From Gammaproteobacteria bacterium (GTDB lineage: Bacteria > Pseudomonadota > Gammaproteobacteria > Steroidobacterales > BM003), in NCBI GenBank assembly GCA_026193125.1, contig JAPHSC010000075.1:1-5126 (forward strand): DNA of 5,126 nt. The letters are read 5' to 3'. Position 1 is the stretch's first letter, and each line of letters begins with the position of its first letter. The translations under genes and the position numbers were made by a program. The notes below the pieces were generated by a model. It searched no databases and was not told the DNA's origin. It saw only the letters and a list, made by a program, of their open reading frames with translations. This document shows, in pieces, positions 1 to 5,126 of the stretch.

Positions 1-619
1 CCTGGATACCGTGTTGCATGGTAGCGGTGCAACGCTGCGTGAACTGGCGGGCTCGCTGGATGGCTATGCTCACGTGCACGCCGGGCCGGGCAAGATCAGG
101 CAAACAGCGTTGAAATTCCTGACGGATGATTTTCTCTCTACACTTTTGAATACGGTCAATCCGTTTGCCAAGACCGATCCGTATACTAATCTCAAATGTG
201 GGGAAGTCTTGTTGCGTCTCAAGGGCGGCATCATTACAGGCAGTCCTGCGTACGTCACGCAGACAGAGCGGCTGAATGTTTTTGCGGCGGCGAAAATTGA
301 TCTGAAAACCGAGAAAATAAATGTGAATGTGAATACGGTGCCGCAGAAAGGTCTGGGTCTAAGCTTCTCCGATCTCATTAACCCATACACAAATATCGGC
401 GGCACGCTTGCCAAGCCAATCCTGACACTGGACCCGGGAGGCGCGATGATCGAAGGCGGTGCCGCTGTCGCAACTGCTGGTCTGTCTATACTGGCCAAAC
501 GCTTCGCCGAGCGCTACCTGACGGCCGCCGATGCCTGCGGTAAGGCGGCCAGTGATGCAGAGCCGGAGTTCCAGGCAATAAGGACCTTTTATCTTCCAGC
601 AGGTGCTGCGGCTCAATAA
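1..619 (+). CDS. AsmA family protein, C-terminal part (5' end outside window)
   Basis: The reading frame is open from the window edge (first full codon at base 2, reading LDTVLHGSGATLRELAG) to TAA at 617-619, giving 205 residues. The GTG at base 11 is an internal valine and not a start. The opening 'GSGATLRELAGSLDG' followed by a G-rich stretch, the middle 'YTNLKCGEVLLRLKGG', and the end 'GLSILAKRFAERYLTAADACGKA' are typical of the AsmA C-terminal region. Family members are large inner-membrane-anchored periplasmic proteins with a long beta-rich groove, linked to lipid transport to the outer membrane and envelope homeostasis. The N-terminal membrane anchor and most of the groove lie upstream of the window, so the subfamily cannot be told. 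The gene converges on the minus-strand porin 110 bp away. The family call is by motif recognition and fairly sure; the substrate is unknown. Confidence 0.85.
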   Translation, partial: LDTVLHGSGATLRELAGSLDGYAHVHAGPGKIRQTALKFLTDDFLSTLLNTVNPFAKTDPYTNLKCGEVLLRLKGGIITGSPAYVTQTERLNVFAAAKIDLKTEKINVNVNTVPQKGLGLSFSDLINPYTNIGGTLAKPILTLDPGGAMIEGGAAVATAGLSILAKRFAERYLTAADACGKAASDAEPEFQAIRTFYLPAGAAAQ

Positions 620-650
620 ATCCGCCAGACCGCGAAGCGGAGTAGCTGGC
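613..650 (-). terminator. Probable intrinsic terminator of the porin gene
   Basis: Read on the minus strand, GCCAG (650-646) pairs with CTGGC (628-624). Inside it CCGC (640-637) pairs with GCGG (633-630) around a TTC loop. The stem has an uneven internal loop of five bases against one. It is followed by GGATTTATTGA (623-613), a T-rich tail. That tail overlaps the TAA stop of the plus-strand AsmA gene. On the plus strand no T-run follows the hairpin, so it should work only for the minus-strand genes. The asymmetric loop and imperfect tail keep the confidence moderate. Confidence 0.42.
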
Positions 651-660
651 CGCGGCATGT

Positions 661-681
661 GTGGGAGCCATCCTGCGATGG
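661..681. repeat. Short hairpin resembling a REP element half
   Basis: GTGGGAG (661-667) is followed by the perfect hairpin CCATC-CTGC-GATGG (668-681). A GTGGGAGC start followed later by CTGCGATGG recalls the REP-type palindromes common between genes in Pseudomonas and relatives, and the position between convergent genes fits. Only one copy is present in this window, and the central part is shorter than in the elements I remember, so this may be a degenerate REP or chance. Confidence 0.25.
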
Positions 682-729
682 ACGGGCGGGCGATGCAGAA
701 CAGGGTCGCGTGGCAGGACTTTCGGTGAA

Positions 730-1836
730 CTATTTACTCAGCCAGATGTGAAGCCGCAGGGCCGCAATAAGTGCATGTGAGTCGATAGCGAGGTCAGAGG
801 TGTTGAAGCCGGAGTTTTCCACATATTGCACGGCAAAGGTAATGTGTGAACTGGTGGAGTATATGGGCACCCGCAAGAATGTCTCGGCCTGCAGGGTGTC
901 GCCCAAAGTGGCCCCAGGCATATGCTCCGACTTGAAGATTTTGCCGAAACCCAGACCGAATGCGCCGATTTTACTTTGACCCTCGTAGGCTGCCCCCAGA
1001 AAATATGCAGCGGGGGAAACATCTGCATTAGCCGCCCCGGCTCGCAAGCTCACACCATGGTTACCTGCCAGCCATCCATAGAGCGCATACACACCATAGG
1101 CATGTCTGAGGGTATCGGGGTCATCCAGAACCGGGTGGTCATCGGTTCGGTACCAGCCGCCGATGCCGATCCGGGTATTGTCTATCGCCCAGCGGGATCC
1201 CAAACCCATGAAGACACCCTTGCCACTCGCCGTGAGATCAACCAACTCCTGATATGAACGGCCGGGATTATCCGCGAGGCCGTCGGAACCTGACAGAATC
1301 GCGGTGATCTCCGGTGTGGTCGCAGTCCGGTCAATGCGATACATGACCCCCAGCGCATAGTCGGGAAACGCTATGGTTGGATTGTTGACGAAGCTGGTGC
1401 CGAGAAAATGGGCGTTCTCGTCATTCGCTATTCGGCTCCTGTCCAGGTGGGCGGACGGGTCGATCTGCCCCAGGGTCAGGTGTCGCTCATCTACCAGGTC
1501 CCAGCGATAGTTCAGCTCAGATATCTGTACCCGACTTCCATCCTGGCTGTCCAGCGCGGTGCCCGCGTCTGCATTGATCTCCGCGTAGCGATTGAAAATG
1601 CTGTTCGCCGAGGTCCCGGTGGCTCCCTCCACATACAACATCCATTCACCGCGACGGGTCGGCAGATAGCCGAACAGGTCCGCCGAGGCTCCAGTGTCAC
1701 CAAGCCCATCGCGCATTTCACGTTGGTAAACTGCTGTCAGGCCTCCCTCGACCCGCGGCACGGAAAGCTCTGCGTGAGCCAGCGTCTGACCGAGCAGAAG
1801 CAGTGCTGGGCCAAAAAAAGCTGCGATGGCTCTCAT
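730..1836 (-). CDS. OprB-like outer-membrane porin
   Basis: The 368-residue product starts with a signal peptide: R2, hydrophobic core AALLLLG-type residues 3-19, and a likely cleavage after AHA (20-22). The mature part alternates polar and hydrophobic residues like a beta-barrel. The stretch ISELNYRW (105-112), LTLGQIDPSAHLDRSRIAND (120-139), FLG (144-146) and VNNPTIAFPDY (150-160) matches the signature of OprB carbohydrate-selective porins. The late segment ITFAVQYVENSGFN (332-345) followed by a last strand also fits that family. It is somewhat shorter than typical OprB (about 400-450 residues) and ends in WLSK, without the usual terminal phenylalanine. Its ATG lies 38 bp after the cotransporter stop, with only a weak ribosome site (AAGAAA), suggesting expression from the same message. 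Actual solute is unknown: sugars are the family norm, but the neighbour suggests ions or a co-regulated osmolyte (inference). Confidence 0.8.
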   Translation of the reverse strand: MRAIAAFFGPALLLLGQTLAHAELSVPRVEGGLTAVYQREMRDGLGDTGASADLFGYLPTRRGEWMLYVEGATGTSANSIFNRYAEINADAGTALDSQDGSRVQISELNYRWDLVDERHLTLGQIDPSAHLDRSRIANDENAHFLGTSFVNNPTIAFPDYALGVMYRIDRTATTPEITAILSGSDGLADNPGRSYQELVDLTASGKGVFMGLGSRWAIDNTRIGIGGWYRTDDHPVLDDPDTLRHAYGVYALYGWLAGNHGVSLRAGAANADVSPAAYFLGAAYEGQSKIGAFGLGFGKIFKSEHMPGATLGDTLQAETFLRVPIYSTSSHITFAVQYVENSGFNTSDLAIDSHALIAALRLHIWLSK

Positions 1837-1874
1837 TCAAAGGTGTTTCTTGCCGATGCGTATCCCCGGGCCGT

Positions 1875-4088
1875 TCAGGCCAGCAGGGAGACGCTCCTCG
1901 AGCTATGAACATAAATAATATCGGGTACCAGCTTGGCCATGCGCTGGGTCATTTCAAAAAATTCCTTTTGTTGCTCCCTGTCGGGTGGCGTGAACTGCAT
2001 AAATAATGCAGCGCTGTTGCCTGTACGTTTTGCCAGTGTTACGTACAAGTCCTCGCTGCTGAATACATGCACGCTAATATCGATTCGTGCGAGAGCCACC
2101 ATGGATTCCAGTTCCTTTCGAAGATTATCCGCATCTCCCTTCGGGGGAATTGCAGCCAGCAGGCGCAGTTGCTTGGTTCTCCACTCGGAGTTCTGCTTGA
2201 GCAGATGACCAAGCAATATCATCAGCTCACCATGTTCGGGGCCCTGCCAGAGGATATCGATATGGCCCTGTGGTGGCTCCCAGCGCTCAAGACCCTCATC
2301 CGCGTCGATCAAGAGTATGCTGCGCTCAAACTGGTCGGCCACTCGCAGAGAGGCAAAATATTCCTCCAACTTGTCCTCGCTGCGAGGAAATCCCATAAGC
2401 ACCGTGTTTGGCCGCATACCGCCAATACCGTGAGCCTGTAACAGAGACTCCACGCCGAGAGACATTTGCTTTTCGATTACCACCGCCGGAAAAGCACTCA
2501 ACTCCTCTTCGTGAATAAACTTGCGCAACATGCGCTCGGCCTCGTGACGCCGTTCAATCCGATTCTCACCCGCTTCCGGAGTGAATTGGGCAAGCGTGAC
2601 AATACCGCGGCCGGCTGCCATCCAGTGTGCGTATTCCACCAGGCGCAGGCGACGTTTGGGGTTGCCTGCAAACGCGATGATTGCGGGGCGCCAGTTTTTG
2701 GGGTGATAGTATTCATTCTCAAGCTTGAGCAATGCTCTGCGAGCGCGCTCAAAAGCCATGCCGCTGCTGATGTCACCCCAGCGGGCGATGATCTCCGCCC
2801 TGCTTATCAAATAATAGAGGCCGCCCATGATGGCGATTGATGCTATGGCCCACAGCGGGTTCATGAGCAGCATCACCAGGCCACAGCCGATAGCGCCGGC
2901 CAGCGCCAGCGACCAGTGGCTGAAGCGAAAACGTGGTCTGTAGCTGGGGTTGCGGGTGAAACCCTCGTAGAAACACGCCAGGTTCAAGGTGCCGTAGGTC
3001 ACCATGAAGAACATGGTGATAATGGGCGCAATTGCGTTCAGGTCGCCTAACATCACGCCACCCTGGGCAATGATGAAAGTGAGAATCGTCGCTCTGCGAG
3101 GTTCCTGATTCTTGCCGCTGCCGACGCCCAGGAAGCGCGCAGGTTTGAAAATGTCATCCTTGGCGAAGGCCTGCAGGATGCGGGGAGCGCCCATCATGCT
3201 ACCCAGTGCCGAGGATAAGGTCGCCGCAAAAATACCGGCGGTAATCAATGCGGGTGATATCGACATGGTCTTGACGATCAAGGCGTCATTCAGCAACGCG
3301 TCACGTGGTGCGCCAAGCGCCAGAAATACAGCCATCAGAGCGTATACAGCGGCTGTCACCCCCACAGCCAAAAGCGTTCCGGTTGGAATGGACTTGGCTG
3401 GATCGCGTAAATCACCGGACATATTGGCGCCAGCCATGATGCCGGTTACTGCAGGAAAAAACAGAGCGAACATCACGATGATAGAACTGCCGTCGGCGTA
3501 CATCGGGCCGCTGTTGAGGTGAAAGTTCTCGAGCGAGGCACTGGAAATAGCGCCGGCAAAAAAGGCCAACAGTGACAGCCCAAGTACGGCGAGAATCCCG
3601 TACTGCAGCTTGATGGTCCAGCCTGCACCGATGTATACACAAACGAAAGTCAGGACGTTGATGATGGTGGCGATGGTGGCGAAGGACAGACCACTGCTCG
3701 GGAAGGTTGCCACAAATGCTTCGGTGAAGCCGATGATATACATCGACACTGACACGGCCTGGGCAAAAAACAGCACCACACCAATGACACCGCCAAATTC
3801 CACGCCCAGGCTGCGACTGATCAGGTAATAGGCGCCGCCACCCTTGATGCGAGTATTAGACGCAATGGCCGAGAGCGAAAACGTTGTCAGCAGCGTGATA
3901 AGTTTCGCTGCCAAAACGATTGCCAGGGCCTGCCAGACTCCCGCCTGGCCCACGACCTGGCCAAAACGCAGGAACATGATCACGCCAAGAATGGTCAGAA
4001 CGCCGGGCGTGAAGACACCGCCAAAGGTGCCGAATTTATCGGGCGTCTTATCTGTGGTCACTACTGATCCTGTTCCAAAAACATTCAT
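1875..4088 (-). CDS. Cation-chloride cotransporter (SLC12/CCC family, NKCC-like)
   Basis: A 737-residue inner-membrane protein with about twelve helices (residues ~27-428) and a ~300-residue cytoplasmic tail. CCC signatures are clear: PGVLTILGVIMFLRFGQVVG (TM1, 28-47), IKGGGAYYLISRSLG (81-95), MYIIGFTE (TM3, 116-123), FPAVTGIMAGANMSGDLRDP (TM6, 211-230), PALITAGIFAATLSSALGS (TM8, 279-297). By comparison with vertebrate NKCC1, Y117, P212 and T215 match the potassium site, G216-M218 and Y365 the chloride sites, and S292-S293 the sodium site that KCCs lack, so Na+-coupled chloride (with or without K+) import is the likely activity (inference). The tail starts around NWRPAIIAFAGNP (465-477), like the SLC12 C-terminal domain, and ends YVHSSRSVSLLA. 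The N-terminus is only ~20 residues, without the phosphoregulatory segment of animal members. It precedes the porin by 38 bp. A GTG start at codon 10 is possible. Confidence 0.9.
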   Translation of the reverse strand: MNVFGTGSVVTTDKTPDKFGTFGGVFTPGVLTILGVIMFLRFGQVVGQAGVWQALAIVLAAKLITLLTTFSLSAIASNTRIKGGGAYYLISRSLGVEFGGVIGVVLFFAQAVSVSMYIIGFTEAFVATFPSSGLSFATIATIINVLTFVCVYIGAGWTIKLQYGILAVLGLSLLAFFAGAISSASLENFHLNSGPMYADGSSIIVMFALFFPAVTGIMAGANMSGDLRDPAKSIPTGTLLAVGVTAAVYALMAVFLALGAPRDALLNDALIVKTMSISPALITAGIFAATLSSALGSMMGAPRILQAFAKDDIFKPARFLGVGSGKNQEPRRATILTFIIAQGGVMLGDLNAIAPIITMFFMVTYGTLNLACFYEGFTRNPSYRPRFRFSHWSLALAGAIGCGLVMLLMNPLWAIASIAIMGGLYYLISRAEIIARWGDISSGMAFERARRALLKLENEYYHPKNWRPAIIAFAGNPKRRLRLVEYAHWMAAGRGIVTLAQFTPEAGENRIERRHEAERMLRKFIHEEELSAFPAVVIEKQMSLGVESLLQAHGIGGMRPNTVLMGFPRSEDKLEEYFASLRVADQFERSILLIDADEGLERWEPPQGHIDILWQGPEHGELMILLGHLLKQNSEWRTKQLRLLAAIPPKGDADNLRKELESMVALARIDISVHVFSSEDLYVTLAKRTGNSAALFMQFTPPDREQQKEFFEMTQRMAKLVPDIIYVHSSRSVSLLA
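4068..4071 (-). promoter_or_regulatory. Possible ribosome site for an alternative GTG start of the cotransporter
   Basis: The ATG at 4088 has no clear Shine-Dalgarno sequence upstream (CGAGTACCCGCT). Codon 10 is GTG (4061-4059) and is preceded by AGGA at 4071-4068 with a six-base gap. Starting there would give a 728-residue protein beginning MTTDKTPDKFGTFGG, which keeps the whole conserved core. I kept the longer ATG form as the main call because ATG is the more common start. Confidence 0.3.
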
Positions 4089-4172
4089 AGCGGGTACTCG
4101 CGGCGGGCATGCGCGTGGTTACGGTTGGAGAAGTGGGTGCGTGAGGCGGGAGATTTGCTGCAATGCGCCGGT

Positions 4173-4178
4173 ATGATA
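4173..4178 (-). promoter_or_regulatory. Weak candidate -10 box for the cotransporter gene
   Basis: On the minus strand TATCAT (4178-4173) resembles a sigma-70 -10 hexamer and lies in an AT-richer patch of an otherwise GC-rich spacer, 84 bp upstream of the ATG. The hexamer 17 bp upstream (CAACGA) is a poor match to TTGACA. The box sits in the imperfect dyad GGCAT-ATC-ATACC (4183-4171), which could be an operator half or chance. Low confidence. Confidence 0.2.
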
Positions 4179-4255
4179 TGCCAGATTTAAGTGATTCGTT
4201 GCTCGTATTGAGGTGGTCCTGCGGCCAAACAGGGCCCCGAGGTTGCTGACGGTGT

Positions 4256-4278
4256 TGGCGCGCAGCGCCACCTCCTCT
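4256..4278 (-). other. Orphan strong Shine-Dalgarno sequence beside a GC hairpin
   Basis: Reading the minus strand, AGGAGGTG is a full eight-base match to the 16S rRNA anti-SD. It runs directly into the perfect hairpin TGGCGC-TGC-GCGCCA (4270-4256). No ATG, GTG or TTG start follows at normal spacing. A CTG five bases after AGGAGG opens a 48-codon frame to TAA that I do not recognise. No T-run follows the hairpin, so it is not a standard terminator for the upstream acetyltransferase gene. It lies in the 247-bp spacer 4089-4335, where I see no convincing gene. Confidence 0.3.
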
Positions 4279-4335
4279 TAAGCCCCCGGGTCTGCCGGCT
4301 TGTGCCGCCATTACCGTGTTGACTGTCCATCGTCG

Positions 4336-4818
4336 TCAGAACGCCTTGGAAAACAGTATCTTGTCATCACCTGGCGCAAAATAATCCCGCAGAACCGCTT
4401 CTGCCTGGTAACCCATGCGCGTATAAAAAGCCCGGGTCGGCACGTATTTGTCCTGCCCGGACGTGTCAGCATAAATGTGGGTGGCACCCCGGCGCCTGGC
4501 GGCCTCTTCGGTTGCCAGCAACAGGCGTCGCCCCAGACCCTTGCCCTGGCCTGTCGGCGTCACCGCAATCCAGTACAAATCGAAACTGGATTGGGTGCCC
4601 GGGATGGGGCCGTAGCAGGTGTAACCGAGGATCTTCTCCGGTTGGTCGGGTGCATCCGCGAAAAGGAATTCGTAGCCACTGGCTGGCCCCCTGGCCAGGG
4701 CCTCGTCCACCAACTCCACGGCAATGGCCTCTTCCTCCCCGGAAAAAAACCCTGTGGCCTTCACGACGGCGAGAACTGCTGCCCGGTCAGAGTCCCGCGG
4801 AATGCTGCGCAGGTTCAT
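4336..4818 (-). CDS. GNAT family N-acetyltransferase
   Basis: A 160-residue single-domain GNAT enzyme, normal length for the family, which moves an acetyl group from acetyl-CoA to an amine. The acetyl-CoA pyrophosphate loop is clear in WIAVTPTGQGKGLGRRLL (83-100), with Q91-x-x-G94-x-G96. The late motif RAFYTRMGYQAEAVLRDY (129-146) supplies the usual tyrosine-rich strand and helix, with Y132 a possible general acid. The end FAPGDDKILFSKAF (147-160) is conserved in this subgroup as far as I recall. The start ATG overlaps the upstream deacetylase stop by one base (TGATG, 4820-4816), with GGAAG four bases before it, so translation is probably coupled. The acceptor is not known; the deacetylase neighbour suggests a small amine, polyamine or protein lysine (inference). 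Ends at TGA 4338-4336. Confidence 0.9.
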   Translation of the reverse strand: MNLRSIPRDSDRAAVLAVVKATGFFSGEEEAIAVELVDEALARGPASGYEFLFADAPDQPEKILGYTCYGPIPGTQSSFDLYWIAVTPTGQGKGLGRRLLLATEEAARRRGATHIYADTSGQDKYVPTRAFYTRMGYQAEAVLRDYFAPGDDKILFSKAF

Positions 4819-5126
4819 CAGGCTTCCGGCTGACCGGCACGTTTGCCAGTAACGGCTCCATGCATGCCTTCCCAGAATCCGGTGAAGAAATGTCGCGCAT
4901 TGATCCCCAGGGTCTGGGTCTTGTAACCACCTTCCTGCACCACCAGAGTGGGCAGACCCAGTTGCGCTATTCGGCGGCCATTCTCGCGAAAGTCCTTGGC
5001 CATCAGGCGCCAGGATCCTGTGGGATCACCTTTGGCAGTATCCAGTCCCAAGGCCAACACCAGGAACTGGGGTTGGAACTTGCGAGCTCGCTCCAGCGCC
5101 TGGTCCAGGGTCTTGCGATAGCGCTC
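4818..5126 (-). CDS. Histone deacetylase/AphA-type deacetylase, C-terminal part (5' end outside window)
   Basis: The frame is open from the window edge to TGA at 4820-4818, giving the last 102 residues. They begin ERYRKTLDQALERARKFQPQ. LVLALGLDTAKGDPTGSW contains the aspartate that binds the catalytic zinc in this superfamily (D29 of the visible part). LPTLVVQEGGY contains the tyrosine that stabilises the transition state (Y68). LGINARHFFTGFW follows, as in bacterial class II and acetylpolyamine amidohydrolase-like enzymes. The family hydrolyses N-acetyl groups from acetylated polyamines, lysines or similar amines in the cytoplasm. The His pair and the other zinc ligands lie upstream of the window. 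It is the first gene seen in a coupled pair with the GNAT enzyme. Family assignment is firm; substrate is open. Confidence 0.88.
   Translation of the reverse strand, partial: ERYRKTLDQALERARKFQPQFLVLALGLDTAKGDPTGSWRLMAKDFRENGRRIAQLGLPTLVVQEGGYKTQTLGINARHFFTGFWEGMHGAVTGKRAGQPEA

Noticed and set aside
922..1257. 111-residue plus-strand reading frame
   Set aside because: It is antisense to the porin and lacks a ribosome site or known motif.
1813..1819. Run of seven A (seven T in the porin signal-peptide codons) as a phase-variation tract
   Set aside because: Seven bases is short for slippage-driven switching; the frame is intact, and such runs arise often in Phe-rich signal peptides.
1866..1886. 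GGCC-TGAAC-GGCC hairpin across the cotransporter stop as a terminator
   Set aside because: The stem is only four base pairs and is followed by CGGGGATACG rather than a T-run; the porin follows closely, which suggests read-through.
1408..1908. 166-residue plus-strand reading frame
   Set aside because: It is antisense to the porin gene, whose signal peptide and OprB motifs are convincing; the plus-strand product shows nothing recognisable.
3112..3522. 136-residue plus-strand reading frame
   Set aside because: It is antisense to the most conserved membrane segments of the cotransporter, and the product has no family features.
4048..4311. 87-residue minus-strand reading frame from ATG 4311 across the spacer into the cotransporter start
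   Set aside because: It has no ribosome site before its ATG, low-complexity Arg/Gly/Pro-rich content, overlaps the well-supported cotransporter start in another frame, and shows no recognisable motif.
4300..4833. 177-residue plus-strand reading frame
   Set aside because: It lies opposite the clear GNAT gene and its sequence has no recognisable domain, so it is a shadow of high-GC coding sequence.

Overview
This window looks like ordinary chromosome from a Gram-negative bacterium, most likely a gammaproteobacterium and perhaps a marine one. The evidence is an AsmA-family envelope protein, an outer-membrane porin with a cleavable signal peptide, an AphA-type deacetylase, and a short GTGGGAGC hairpin that resembles gammaproteobacterial REP elements. 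The taxonomic call is inference. No phage, transposon, CRISPR array, tRNA or rRNA is visible.

Layout: bases 1-619 (+) hold the C-terminal 205 residues of an AsmA-family protein. Bases 620-729 are a convergent spacer with a probable terminator for the minus-strand genes. Everything else is on the minus strand. In transcription order it reads: the C-terminus of an AphA-type zinc deacetylase (5126-4818, cut by the window edge); a GNAT acetyltransferase (4818-4336) whose ATG shares one base with the deacetylase stop; a 247-bp spacer (4335-4089) with no convincing gene; a 737-residue cation-chloride cotransporter of the SLC12 type (4088-1875); and, after 38 bp, an OprB-like porin (1836-730).

Two functional pairs stand out. 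The deacetylase and acetyltransferase are translationally coupled and perform opposite chemistry, so they may act on the same or related N-acetylated substrates. The cotransporter and porin are probably co-transcribed; the porin could let solute cross the outer membrane and the cotransporter move ions across the inner membrane. Whether the two pairs form one transcript is unclear, because no good terminator is visible between them.

I found no clearly new system. The most interesting points are the bacterial cotransporter, which keeps the residues of the sodium, potassium and chloride sites known from animal NKCC1, its pairing with a porin, and the coupled deacetylase-acetyltransferase pair. 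Small puzzles are an orphan perfect Shine-Dalgarno sequence next to a hairpin in the 247-bp spacer, and an ambiguous start for the cotransporter.
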